DNA of 64,000 nt from Pseudoprevotella muciniphila. Lineage in GTDB: Bacteria > Bacteroidota > Bacteroidia > Bacteroidales > Bacteroidaceae. Below the pieces are notes generated by a model. That model did not search any database. It was given only the letters and a program-made list of their open reading frames with translations, and was not told where the DNA came from. The stretch spans positions 62,001 to 126,000 of the forward strand of contig NZ_CP033459.1 of NCBI RefSeq assembly GCF_003265305.2, written 5' to 3'. Of the stretch, positions 55,342-64,000 are shown in pieces. Each line of letters starts with the position of its first letter. Position 1 is the first letter of the stretch. Both the position numbers and the translations under genes were made by a program.

Positions 55342-58300
55342 TTATTTGTAAATCTGCTTAATACTTGCGTTTTTGTAATAGTGGTGAAGGATGTGCTCGT
55401 AATCATAACCCTTGTCGCTCATCACGGCAGCACCAATCTGACACATGCCTGCACCGTGCCCCCAACCAGCGCCAGTAAGTGTGAACGATTGAGGAATACC
55501 ATTAACCACATCACCTTTATCCACTACGAAAGCACTGCTGTAGAGATGCGACGGTGAGAGTGCACGGCGTATCTCCAGTTCTTTACCAATGACTAAAGAG
55601 CATTTGCTGCCAACAATACGCAACTTCAGAAGTCTGCCGCTTGGACCACGTTGAACAGGCTGAAGGTCGATGATGTCGCCAAAGTCTTCTTCTCGTTTAC
55701 TCCTGATTAAATCTGAGAGTTCCTGTTGAGTGTAAGTTACCTTCCAACGGTAAAAATCAGGTGTTTCTTGGTCATAGTCGTTCAATACTTGCGTAAGAAG
55801 TTTCATGTCAGAGGTTTTGCAGAAGGAATCGGGTGATTGCCGTATCCATGCCTCTGCCTGTGTTTCATCTGTCAGGTCGGGCAATGGCTCATCATTAGCA
55901 TTGTCGCGTATGGCTTGAAGGTAGGGCACATCTCGGTCTTCCCAGCAGGTGTCATAACGTTCAGAGATGCCTCCGCAACACTTAGAGAAGCGTGCGTCGC
56001 AAATCTCGTCATCGTATGCTAGCACCTTACCACGTGTAACTTCAATGGCTTCAAGAACGGCTGGAGATGAAGCGCGCGTGATGCCCTGATAGCGCTGACA
56101 GTGGTCGTCGGCGCAAACGTCAAACAATGTATGGTCCTGACGGTCGTACCACCGGATGAATTCATCGTCTTTGCGGGTGAAACTGAAGAAACTGCCATCT
56201 TGTGCATTCATCCTGCGCTGCATCTGCCGCAACAACCAACTGCGGGAGACTACAGCGTGTGCACGCAGTAATTCAGCCGAAGAAGTGCCACTCATCTCGC
56301 TGCTGATAACACTCGTCAAATAGGTCTCAACAGGAACTTCGTTGATGACAACGAGTTTTTCCTCGTCAACAATTACCCTCAGTGTGCCGCAGAATGTCTG
56401 TCTCTCATTGCGCTCCCAATGGAAATTCACACCGATAGTAACATCGTCTAATGTGAAAGTGGATGATTCTTCTATCGGAGAGAAAGTGAGTTCGCTGTAG
56501 TAATTGTTTTTCCATTGGATTGCACCATCTTTGTACGTAACAACCTGACTACCTGTAAGCGTTTCTCCCTTTGCACTGTATGGCCCGTTCAGTTCAAAGT
56601 GGATTTCTGTGCCATTCATGATGCCTACGGTCACGTTGGGTTCTTTCTTAAGTTGCGTTGACATGGTGGAAGAAGAATTTCTGCGGTCTTTCTTTGTAGA
56701 ACTCATTTTACGTACTATTTGCCCAATCTCTTGTTCTGAAAGTGTTACCTCACGCAGTATGTTAACAACTCCGCGTGCTGTGATGCGATTGTAATCCTCC
56801 TCTCGGGGTGTGATGATAAGACCTCCCATGTCAACTGCGCCCGGACTAATCAAAAGTTGGTCCTTGCCTTTGGCAAAATAACATTCAGGACGATGTTTAC
56901 GACGTGGGAATACCACGCAAACAATATGTTCCTTTTCAGGACGACTGCTTGTTTGTCGCCATGCTAACAGATTGATGTCGGGTTCTGTCTGTCCTTTTTC
57001 TGCCGGTAGTGCTTCAATCACCTTGCGAATCAGGTGAGTCTTATCACCGGAAGAATCTGTAAGGACCACAAAAGCGGGACAGGCATAATGACGAAGAAGA
57101 TAGACGCCGCACAATTTGTTGACATAACCGATGTCTTCAAGGTCGGATTGTTCCTGTTCAGTGCTGGGGTATATGCGTTCAAGTTGATTCTCGTAGTTCT
57201 TCCAGTCTCTCTGAAGAGGTATGATGTCTTTTGAACCTGCCTGAAGATGTGCGTGGTCAGGCGCAGATGCACCGCAACGAGCACCATTGTAGAAAACCAC
57301 ATCGTCGGGTAGTGAACTAACCAACCGTAGCATGTCATCAAGCAGCGTGTTGACAAGTTGAGGTTTATGACGACGGGTGGGAATGCTGAGATGGCGTGGC
57401 AGAATGGGGTAGGGATTGACAAGCACCTGTAAATGGCGCTCCACTTCCCAACTGATTTGCTCTTCCGGACGGTTTGTCTCGCAAAGGAAACAAGGGCGTT
57501 TTTTTATTTCAGTTTTGCTTACTTTTGCCGTTGTAGAACTGATGCGGCACGGATTATATTGAACTTGAAGTGATATGTCGTTCCATTCAAAAGAGCGAAC
57601 TTTTATATTCGTGTTCAATTCTTCAAATCGCTTTTCAACTTCCTTCCATATAGATAATTGTTCGGAAAAGAAACGATCCACATCAGACTGAGAAACCGGT
57701 TTGTTCCAGTTTTCTATCATTGCGCGGCGCGCTCTCAATTCAATCGTGCGCAAACTGTCTTTATAAGCATTGTTCTTGTTCACACTCTCTATCGAAAGCG
57801 AGGCATCAGAGTTTCCTTCCCATCTGCGGCAGAGGTATAATTCATCGTAAATACGAGCAATTCGGAAACAGCGGCTGAGTGTCAGTCCGAGTGCATAGTC
57901 TTCACCATAACTCGTATTTGGGAAACCTATCTTACGAAGCAGTTCTGTACGGAATGCGCGTGGTGCGCCAAGTCCGTTTATCCTTAAAGCATTGTTCTTA
58001 CCATTAGTGTCGGTCCACTCTTTATGGTCAATCAGACCGGGAGGGAGTGTTTCCAGACTGAAATTTACCATTCTGTAGGATCCTATGACCATTGCAGCAT
58101 TCTCATTTCTGAAGGCTTCTACTATGCGTGTCAGGGTGTTTGGGCTACTGTAGAGGTCGTCCGAGTCGAGTTGAACGGCATACCGGCCACAATGCTCGTT
58201 GCGAATGGCAAGGTCCCAGCAACCGCCTATGCCAAGGTCTGTGCGTTCAGGCTGGATGAGAATGATGCGTGTATCTTCCTCAGAGATTGATTTCACGATA

Positions 58301-59163
58301 TCTCCGGTTCCGTCTGTACTGTGGTTGTCAACTATGATGACATTGAAAGGAAAATCGGTAGATTGCGATAATGCGCTTTCTATGGCATCCTTGATGGTAC
58401 GGACGCGGTTGCGGACAGGGATGATAACACTTGCCTCAACAGGAAATGACGTAGTTTCCTTGGGAACATCGCTAACTTCATCTGGCTCAATAAGTGCACC
58501 GACAAGGCGTAAATGTTCTGTACAAATGCGCTCCATTTCTATCTGCACTTCACGCTGGGCAGGATTGACGTAGTCGAATTGTTTTTCGCCTGATTTCCTC
58601 GTGTCAAGTTCAACTTCTTCATAGAGAAACTCTCGCAAGTGATAAATGCTGCCTTCACGACTCAAGGCAAGGCGTAGGGCATACAATGCACCAAACTTCA
58701 GATTATTACTTTGAGGAGATGCTACAAAGCGTTTCAAAGCATCTGTTCTGATTAGCCAGAGACCGCCAAAGTCAAAATCATCGCGAAGACTGCCTTCTTG
58801 ATAATCAATCTTTGGAGAATTGGTGCGAACACCATCTGACGTTGAATAATGGTCGCTATAGACCATCAGTGCACCTGTGTCGTCAGCAACCCTTTCCATG
58901 CGCTCAATGCACCGATAGCACAAACGAATGCTTGTGGGGCGGGTAAAGATGGCGCAATATGTAGTGTCTGCCTTCGAGGCAATGGACTGTAAGAAGTTGC
59001 TATGACCTATTCTGGTGCTGTGGTGTAGACGAATGGTTTCTGCACCTTCAAAAGTCGTGTTTTCTGTTGAAAGTGCATAAACTTTTATGGAACTGCCCTC
59101 AGTCTGACGAATAATATCATTTATCGACATACCGTCTATTGTAGGGATAAATAGCGAAGTCAT
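55342..59163 (-). CDS. Three-part fusion: glycosyltransferase + DUF4922 (HIT-like) + SpoIID/LytB
   Basis: 1273 residues without signal peptide. Part 1: an N-terminal region (1-240), then a GT2 glycosyltransferase (about 244-480: ASVIIPVRNRVRT, VDNHSTDGT, QLDSDDLYS). Part 2: DUF4922 (about 530-850), with CFLC (558-561), VNPYPILPRHLSIPT and the HIT-like DHAHLQAG (636-643), suggesting nucleotidyl transfer or nucleoside-diphosphate-sugar phosphorolysis. Part 3: SpoIID/LytB (about 890-1273: VPVETYLTSVISSEMSG, RAHAVVSRSWLL, GWGHGAGMCQIGA). SpoIID enzymes cleave glycan strands lacking stem peptides. With the AmpG-like gene next door the set suggests wall-fragment or cytoplasmic glycan turnover. Confidence 0.88.
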   Translation of the reverse strand: MTSLFIPTIDGMSINDIIRQTEGSSIKVYALSTENTTFEGAETIRLHHSTRIGHSNFLQSIASKADTTYCAIFTRPTSIRLCYRCIERMERVADDTGALMVYSDHYSTSDGVRTNSPKIDYQEGSLRDDFDFGGLWLIRTDALKRFVASPQSNNLKFGALYALRLALSREGSIYHLREFLYEEVELDTRKSGEKQFDYVNPAQREVQIEMERICTEHLRLVGALIEPDEVSDVPKETTSFPVEASVIIPVRNRVRTIKDAIESALSQSTDFPFNVIIVDNHSTDGTGDIVKSISEEDTRIILIQPERTDLGIGGCWDLAIRNEHCGRYAVQLDSDDLYSSPNTLTRIVEAFRNENAAMVIGSYRMVNFSLETLPPGLIDHKEWTDTNGKNNALRINGLGAPRAFRTELLRKIGFPNTSYGEDYALGLTLSRCFRIARIYDELYLCRRWEGNSDASLSIESVNKNNAYKDSLRTIELRARRAMIENWNKPVSQSDVDRFFSEQLSIWKEVEKRFEELNTNIKVRSFEWNDISLQVQYNPCRISSTTAKVSKTEIKKRPCFLCETNRPEEQISWEVERHLQVLVNPYPILPRHLSIPTRRHKPQLVNTLLDDMLRLVSSLPDDVVFYNGARCGASAPDHAHLQAGSKDIIPLQRDWKNYENQLERIYPSTEQEQSDLEDIGYVNKLCGVYLLRHYACPAFVVLTDSSGDKTHLIRKVIEALPAEKGQTEPDINLLAWRQTSSRPEKEHIVCVVFPRRKHRPECYFAKGKDQLLISPGAVDMGGLIITPREEDYNRITARGVVNILREVTLSEQEIGQIVRKMSSTKKDRRNSSSTMSTQLKKEPNVTVGIMNGTEIHFELNGPYSAKGETLTGSQVVTYKDGAIQWKNNYYSELTFSPIEESSTFTLDDVTIGVNFHWERNERQTFCGTLRVIVDEEKLVVINEVPVETYLTSVISSEMSGTSSAELLRAHAVVSRSWLLRQMQRRMNAQDGSFFSFTRKDDEFIRWYDRQDHTLFDVCADDHCQRYQGITRASSPAVLEAIEVTRGKVLAYDDEICDARFSKCCGGISERYDTCWEDRDVPYLQAIRDNANDEPLPDLTDETQAEAWIRQSPDSFCKTSDMKLLTQVLNDYDQETPDFYRWKVTYTQQELSDLIRSKREEDFGDIIDLQPVQRGPSGRLLKLRIVGSKCSLVIGKELEIRRALSPSHLYSSAFVVDKGDVVNGIPQSFTLTGAGWGHGAGMCQIGAAVMSDKGYDYEHILHHYYKNASIKQIYK

Positions 59164-59195
59164 ATTATGTAGTTTTGTTTTCTGCGAAATGATTA

Positions 59196-60770
59196 TTAGA
59201 ATGGTGGTTCGTCAGTTTGGCCAGAAGGCATAAATGAGTCATCAGTTGGCAAAGGGAAAGACTCATCTGGGGGAGGAGGAGTGTCCTCATAGTTGTTGAT
59301 TTTAGAGCCTGTGATGTTGTTACCTTCTTCGCCTGGGAATGGTATTTGGGACTCGTTATCATTCTCAAACCTTGCAAATTCACCCTTAAACCTTAATGTT
59401 ACGTCGCCAACTTGACCGTTTCTGTGCTTGGCTATGATAATCTGTGCTTTGCCATGGGTGGGAACGTTATTCTCATCAGCCTTAATACCATAATATTCCG
59501 GACGGTGGATGAATGCAACAAGGTCGGCATCTTGCTCTATGGCTCCTGATTCGCGCAAGTCGCTCAACTGTGGGCGTTTGCCTTGTGTACCTTCCTTATT
59601 TTCTCGGCTTTCAACACTACGGTTCAACTGGCTAAGTGCGATAATAGGAATGTTTAATTCCTTTGCCAGACTTTTAAGTGAACGGCTGATGGTGCTGACT
59701 TCCTCCTGACGGCTGCCGTGTTTCATGCCCGAAGCATTCATCAGTTGAAGGTAGTCTATCATAATCAGCCTGACACCATGCTCTCTGACAAGTCGTCTTG
59801 CCTTAGTGCGCAATTCAAATACAGAAAGTGAAGGGGTGTCATCCACGTATAGTTTTGCACCATACAAACTGTTTATTCTTATATCCAACTGTCCCCATTC
59901 ATATTGTTCCAGTTGCCCGCTTCTTATTTTTTCACCTTTAATTTCGCAGACATTGACTATCAGTCGATTGACAAGTTGTATGTTCGACATTTCAAGCGAA
60001 AAGAATGCAACAGGAATCTGCATGTCCACGGCAATGTTTTTCGCCATACTCAGTGTGAATGCTGTCTTACCCATGGCAGGGCGGGCTGCTATGATAATGA
60101 GGTCGGAATTTTGCCAGCCATTGGTGATTTTGTCGAGTGCTTCGAAACCGGATGGTATGCCACTGATGCCACTCTTGTTTGAAGCGGCTATCTGAAGAGC
60201 CTTGTAGGCTTCTTTCAATACCGGGTCAATCTGTGTATAATCCTTTTTTATGTTGGTTCGTGAAATTTCGAATAATTCACCTTCTGCTTCCTGCATCAAT
60301 TGGTCAATATCTACGGTCTCGTCGAAGGCGCGTGTCTGAACTTTGCTGGTGTAACTGATAAGTTCTCTGGCGAGGTGTTTCTGTGCTATGACTCTTGCGT
60401 GGAATTCTACGTGTGCGGAATTGCCTACTATCATGCTCAGTTCAGAAATGTAGAGCGGACCGCCAGCCTCTTCAAGAGTGCCATTCCTCTTCAGTTGTTC
60501 GGTGATTGTCAGAATGTCAATAGGACGGTCTGCTTGGCTGAGGTTCTGGATTGCGGTATATATCAATTCATGACGATGGTCATAAAAACTCTCGGGCTTG
60601 AGTATTTCGCAGACAAGCGAATAAGCCTCGCGCTCAATCATCATAGCACCCAAAACGGCTTTCTCAAAGTCTAACGATTGAGGTTGAAGTTTGCCGAAGT
60701 TGGTTTCTTCTGAAGCGGGGCGTTTTGCCTGTCGGGTATTTTTTTGTCGGTTTTGTTCTTTTTCTGCCAT
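59196..60770 (-). CDS. dnaB: Replicative DNA helicase
   Basis: About 524 residues from the ATG at 60770 (MAEKEQNRQKNTRQAK); upstream codons to 60824 overlap the preceding gene. N-terminal primase-interaction domain (LQPQSLDFEKAVLGAMM), linker, and RecA-like domain with Walker A ARPAMGKTAF, SLEMSNIQLVNR, IDYLQLMNASG and RESGAIEQDADLV. The C-terminus is a Pro/Asp-rich tail. Hexameric helicase at the replication fork. 17 bases after the beta-helix lipoprotein gene and 32 before the fusion gene. No intein seen. Confidence 0.97.
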   Translation of the reverse strand: MAEKEQNRQKNTRQAKRPASEETNFGKLQPQSLDFEKAVLGAMMIEREAYSLVCEILKPESFYDHRHELIYTAIQNLSQADRPIDILTITEQLKRNGTLEEAGGPLYISELSMIVGNSAHVEFHARVIAQKHLARELISYTSKVQTRAFDETVDIDQLMQEAEGELFEISRTNIKKDYTQIDPVLKEAYKALQIAASNKSGISGIPSGFEALDKITNGWQNSDLIIIAARPAMGKTAFTLSMAKNIAVDMQIPVAFFSLEMSNIQLVNRLIVNVCEIKGEKIRSGQLEQYEWGQLDIRINSLYGAKLYVDDTPSLSVFELRTKARRLVREHGVRLIMIDYLQLMNASGMKHGSRQEEVSTISRSLKSLAKELNIPIIALSQLNRSVESRENKEGTQGKRPQLSDLRESGAIEQDADLVAFIHRPEYYGIKADENNVPTHGKAQIIIAKHRNGQVGDVTLRFKGEFARFENDNESQIPFPGEEGNNITGSKINNYEDTPPPPDESFPLPTDDSFMPSGQTDEPPF

Positions 60771-60787
60771 TATAAAAATTGGTCGAT

Positions 60788-62242
60788 TTATTCTGATGTT
60801 TCTTGTGGTATCATTTCGTAGCACCCAATATCAGGTCTTCCGTCAGTTCGGTTCTTTCCATTCAAATCGAGCGGATATGCCGAACAGATTGCAGGGTCAC
60901 CATTATTTACCGCTAATGATTTCTCATTTAGGGTAAAGTAGAATATCAATTGGTCGTAGTCGAATTCGGGGTTGAAGTTCTTTTCTCGCGCCACTTCATT
61001 GTCATCAGTGTCCCATTGGCAATTTATGATTGTTTCTGCGTCTTCTGTTTTTTCTGTGTTGAGCAGACAGTTTTGGAACAGGTATGAAAATGGAATATCA
61101 GCATTGTCACTTTTAGAGCCCATTATTTCATCTTTTGAGAACCCCGTGATAAGACAGTTCTTGAAATTGGCTGCAGTTAGGGGAAGTTCATTATCTTTAT
61201 CGAAATTCGTGTAACTCAATGCCACACCTCTGCCGCCTCTGAAGGCATAAAAATTTGCTATGGTACACTGTATAAAGTCGTATGCGCCACCTCTTAGTGT
61301 TACGCAATTTCCTAAAGCATTGCTAATCTGTGAGTTTCCTACATATATTTTGCACATAGTTGCAGTGAGGCAGTCTCCTCCCATATTGTGGATAATGCTG
61401 TTCTCTATCGTCAGTTTTTGCTGGTCTGTGTTGGAAGAGTCACACTGAATACCGAATGTGCCGCTATGGATGTCGCAGTGATTGATGATGTTGTCAAAAC
61501 TGCTACCGGTGAAAATTATGCCGCCCCATTGTGCAGGTATGCGGTCGTAAGGTTGTGAGTCAAACATTTCTCCAAGACGGTCGCCGCGGAACATGATTGG
61601 CTGTGTGGAAGAACCAATGGCAACAAGCCTGCCTCTTACAATGAGTTTTGCTTTTGGATGGAAATACAAACGGCTCCCGGCATTTACGGTCAAAGTAGCA
61701 CCTTCTGCAACAACAAGACTGTCGTATATCTGATAGGGTCGGGATGCAGAAAACGTGCTATCGCTCGTTAATGCCACGCTTTTCATCGTAATGACAGATT
61801 GACCATAGGCAGTCAATACCACGTTAGACTCTGCTCCACCTTCCGTAATAAAATGCAACACGTCCTTATATGCAATGGGCTGGTCGCTGTCTTCGTCTGC
61901 CACGTTGGCAAAGAGAAATATGCGCATGCTATCTTTCGCACCAATTTCATAGCCGCCGCCATTTCCATCAACAAGGTAACTGCCATCAATATTTACTTTA
62001 AAAGGCGATGCAGTGCCACCATCCAGATATGCACGACTGATGCGGATGGACTTGTCGTTATTGTTATAAACAGTGAAAGTGTATGTGTTGGTGGGTTGCC
62101 CGCTTATGATGGTGTCGAAGGCTATTGTATCTACGCTGACCTTCAGGCGGTGCATGTTCGAAGTCGTATATTCATCGTCTTTCAGACAACCCGTCAACAA
62201 TAGTACTGCTGTGCAAAGAAATAATATCGGAAGGCGTTTCAT
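60788..62242 (-). CDS. Lipoprotein with right-handed beta-helix-like repeats
   Basis: 484 residues; signal with lipobox LLTGC (Cys19) followed by LKDDE. Residues 35-160 are beta-sandwich-like; from about 175 on there are repeats such as AEGATLTVNAGSRLYFHPKAKL, NIINHCDIHSGTFGI and LTIENSIIHNMGGDCL, which look like coils of a parallel beta helix. The C-terminal TDGRPDIGCYE is a known ending of such proteins. Likely surface-exposed; substrate unknown. Upstream of dnaB, with which it may share a transcript. Confidence 0.8.
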   Translation of the reverse strand: MKRLPILFLCTAVLLLTGCLKDDEYTTSNMHRLKVSVDTIAFDTIISGQPTNTYTFTVYNNNDKSIRISRAYLDGGTASPFKVNIDGSYLVDGNGGGYEIGAKDSMRIFLFANVADEDSDQPIAYKDVLHFITEGGAESNVVLTAYGQSVITMKSVALTSDSTFSASRPYQIYDSLVVAEGATLTVNAGSRLYFHPKAKLIVRGRLVAIGSSTQPIMFRGDRLGEMFDSQPYDRIPAQWGGIIFTGSSFDNIINHCDIHSGTFGIQCDSSNTDQQKLTIENSIIHNMGGDCLTATMCKIYVGNSQISNALGNCVTLRGGAYDFIQCTIANFYAFRGGRGVALSYTNFDKDNELPLTAANFKNCLITGFSKDEIMGSKSDNADIPFSYLFQNCLLNTEKTEDAETIINCQWDTDDNEVAREKNFNPEFDYDQLIFYFTLNEKSLAVNNGDPAICSAYPLDLNGKNRTDGRPDIGCYEMIPQETSE

Positions 62243-62286
62243 GAGATTTTTATGTGTTGATATTTGCCCTTTATTTTGAGAAATGT

Positions 62287-62312
62287 GAGTTGGCGCGATT
62301 ACGCACCAACTC
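62287..62312. other. Stable intergenic hairpin upstream of the beta-helix lipoprotein gene
   Basis: GAGTTGG (62287-62293) pairs with CCAACTC (62306-62312), with GCG/CGC inside after one mismatch and a 4-nt loop. No U-run follows on either strand. It may be a 5' leader element, an operator or a weak pepD terminator. Confidence 0.45.
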
Positions 62313-62380
62313 TATATTCTAACGACAATAACCTTGTTTTCGTATATAGCAAACAAGTCAGTTTGCAACTTGCACAAAGG

Positions 62381-63835
62381 TTAATTTTCTATATGCTTCA
62401 GAATGTCGAGCAGATGATCCCAAACCATCTTCACAGTAGGCAAGTGCAGACGTTCGTCAGGAGAATGCACACCGCGAAGAGTGGGTCCAAACGAAACCAT
62501 GTCTGTCTGTGGATATTTTTCACTTAGCAAACCACATTCTAAACCTGCATGTATTGCCAGAATCAGTGGTTCCTTGCCAAACAGGCGAACATAACTTTCC
62601 CGCGACACTTTCAGCAAACGGCTGTTAGGATCGAGTTTCCAACCCGGATAGCCTTCACCCGTAGTACAGGTGGCGCCACCAAGTTCTAAAGCCGCTCTGA
62701 TAATGGCACTCATGTTCTTGCGGGCACTCATGATGTTGCTGCGCTGACTGGTAACAATATTGACTACATCGCCCTGCTTGCGAATACTTGCAAGATTTGA
62801 TGAGGTCTGAACGAGATCGTCCATGTCCTGGTCAAATTCCAAAACGCCATTATGAACTGCACGCAAAGACATTAACATGCGTTTTGCTGCATCTGGCTGC
62901 ATACATTCAGTAGCATCATCTTCGGTCGACAATATAACTTCTATACCTTTCTCTGTTACGGAGAATTCTTCCTGTACGGCCACCAAATATAGATTAGCAT
63001 CTGCGCTCAACTGATCACGGAATGATGATGGTACGGCGCATATCGCCTTGCCATCGCGAGGTATGGCGTTGTGCAGGCCACCACTCTGAATGTCAACCAA
63101 TCGGAGATCTGTCTTGCTCATTTCATCGCACAGGAAACGAACGAGCAGTTTGTTGGCGTTAGCACGGCGTTTCTTGATGTCATCGCCGGAATGACCGCCT
63201 GTCAATCCCTTGATCTGAACGCTGAATGTGTAGTATCCGGAAGGAATAGTTTCAGATTTCCATGGAAATTTTGCCACCGTGTTTGCACCGCCTGCGCAAC
63301 TGATGAATATCTGACCTTCGTCCTCTGAATCAAGATTGATGAGATACCGACCGCTCATAAAGTCATTGCCCATGCCAGCAGCACCTGAAAGACCGGTCTC
63401 TTCGTCGCGTGTGAAGACACATTCAAGTGGGCCATGCTCAACGTCTTCGCTCTTGAGAATCGCCATCTCCATGGCTACACCGATACCATCGTCTGCACCA
63501 AGCGTAGTTCCGCGAGCACGCATCCATTCGCCATCAATGTAGGTTTCAATCGGGTCCGTCTCAAAGTTGAAGTCCAAGCCGGCAACCTTTTCACAAACCA
63601 TATCCATGTGGCTCTGAAGAATAACGGTTGGAACATGCTCATGTCCGGGAGTAGCAGGTTTCTTGATGATGACGTTGCCCACTTCATCAACTTTAGTTTC
63701 TAAGCCCAGATTCTCTCCAAAATTCTTCAGGAATTCTATCATTTTCTCCTCTTTCTTTGAGGGACGGGGTACTTTGTTGACTTCTGCAAAACAGTCGAAA
63801 ACTAATTTCGGTTGAAGCATTTCTTCTTGTGTCAT
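62381..63835 (-). CDS. pepD: Aminoacyl-histidine dipeptidase (M20 family)
   Basis: About 484 residues from the ATG at 63835 (MTQEEMLQPKLVFDCFAEV). The 54 upstream codons in frame are not family-like. Zinc ligands: His in LQSHMDMVCEK, Asp in TTLGADDGIGVAM, Glu in RDEETGLSGA; catalytic core and lid are complete. It splits Xaa-His and other dipeptides, normally in the cytoplasm, and no signal is seen here. It has its own promoter. Confidence 0.95.
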   Translation of the reverse strand: MTQEEMLQPKLVFDCFAEVNKVPRPSKKEEKMIEFLKNFGENLGLETKVDEVGNVIIKKPATPGHEHVPTVILQSHMDMVCEKVAGLDFNFETDPIETYIDGEWMRARGTTLGADDGIGVAMEMAILKSEDVEHGPLECVFTRDEETGLSGAAGMGNDFMSGRYLINLDSEDEGQIFISCAGGANTVAKFPWKSETIPSGYYTFSVQIKGLTGGHSGDDIKKRRANANKLLVRFLCDEMSKTDLRLVDIQSGGLHNAIPRDGKAICAVPSSFRDQLSADANLYLVAVQEEFSVTEKGIEVILSTEDDATECMQPDAAKRMLMSLRAVHNGVLEFDQDMDDLVQTSSNLASIRKQGDVVNIVTSQRSNIMSARKNMSAIIRAALELGGATCTTGEGYPGWKLDPNSRLLKVSRESYVRLFGKEPLILAIHAGLECGLLSEKYPQTDMVSFGPTLRGVHSPDERLHLPTVKMVWDHLLDILKHIEN

Positions 63836-63872
63836 AGTGTTTATTTGATTTTTTGTTTGTACTTTCGCACCG

Positions 63873-63905
63873 CGAAGATAATCATAAATTTTCATCCATA
63901 GACAA
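63873..63905 (-). promoter_or_regulatory. Promoter of pepD
   Basis: On the minus strand TTG (63905-63903), a 22-bp spacer and TATCTTCG (63880-63873), 37 bases before the ATG at 63835. Confidence 0.55.
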
Positions 63906-64000
63906 TTTTTTACATACGATTTGAACCCATTTCTCGCCATATTAATTATAGTTGGAATATGCTTCGCTTTGCTGAGTGTAAAACTCTTTTTTGGCAAGGA

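Overview
The window reads as a chromosomal segment of a Bacteroidota bacterium, most likely order Bacteroidales and Prevotella-like. Support comes from promoters of the TTTG-N19/20-TAnnTTTG type, several lipoproteins with short lipoboxes, a C-terminal tail ending GIYIFNGRKIVIK typical of type IX secreted proteins, a type IX secretion plug-domain protein, a lipidated BamA/TamA homologue (TamL type), and Bacteroidales families such as DUF4296, DUF4494 and DUF4922. Most of the window is housekeeping; no phage, CRISPR array or capsule locus is visible.

Layout. 1-11.6 kb: a giant multidomain secreted protein cut by the left edge, a lipoprotein sharing a fold-like module with it, and a small membrane protein that looks frameshifted. 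11.6-16.4 kb: pheT, yebC, a TSCPD protein and a glycosyltransferase. 16.4-20.2 kb (minus strand): DUF4494 gene, yggS, prfC, fmt. 20.2-24.4 kb: a frameshifted surface lipoprotein followed by an IS110-family element with a highly structured non-coding region (candidate bridge RNA) and a 112-bp tandem repeat at its right side. 24.4-27.3 kb (minus): a lipoprotein joining an M15 peptidase to a PheC-like domain, then a Thg1-like 3'-5' polymerase paired with a P-loop polynucleotide-kinase-like protein. 27.4-28.4 kb: a gene-poor RNA region with an odd CAT-anticodon tRNA, a dispersed repeated motif and three identical tRNA-Val genes. 28.5-36.1 kb: ileS, a DksA-like protein, lspA, three small envelope or unknown genes and comF. 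36.1-40.0 kb (minus): the U32 gene and comEC. 40.1-45.4 kb: hpt, adk, obg, pgeF and a helix-hairpin-helix/barrel protein. 45.4-45.8 kb: a MITE-like inverted-repeat element and tRNA-Cys. 45.9-49.8 kb (minus): tamL, a metallo-hydrolase and an AlkD-like protein. 49.9-50.7 kb: a TrmH-family methylase. 50.7-53.6 kb (minus): type IX plug protein, hydroxyacid dehydrogenase, TRIC channel. 53.6-64 kb (minus): pepD, a beta-helix lipoprotein, dnaB, a three-part fusion (glycosyltransferase + DUF4922 + SpoIID), an AmpG-like transporter and RNase P RNA.

How the parts fit. Translation and RNA maturation are heavily represented (pheT, ileS, fmt, prfC, trmH, rnpB, tRNAs, Thg1-like, a possible rRNA hydroxylase). 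The SpoIID fusion and AmpG-like permease suggest wall turnover or recycling. LspA, TamL and the plug protein belong to envelope biogenesis, and the giant protein is a plausible type IX cargo. The observations most worth following are the IS110 non-coding RNA, whose two internal loops carry sequences matching the element's flank and right end, and the Thg1-like/kinase pair next to an unusual tRNA and repeated RNA-like motifs.
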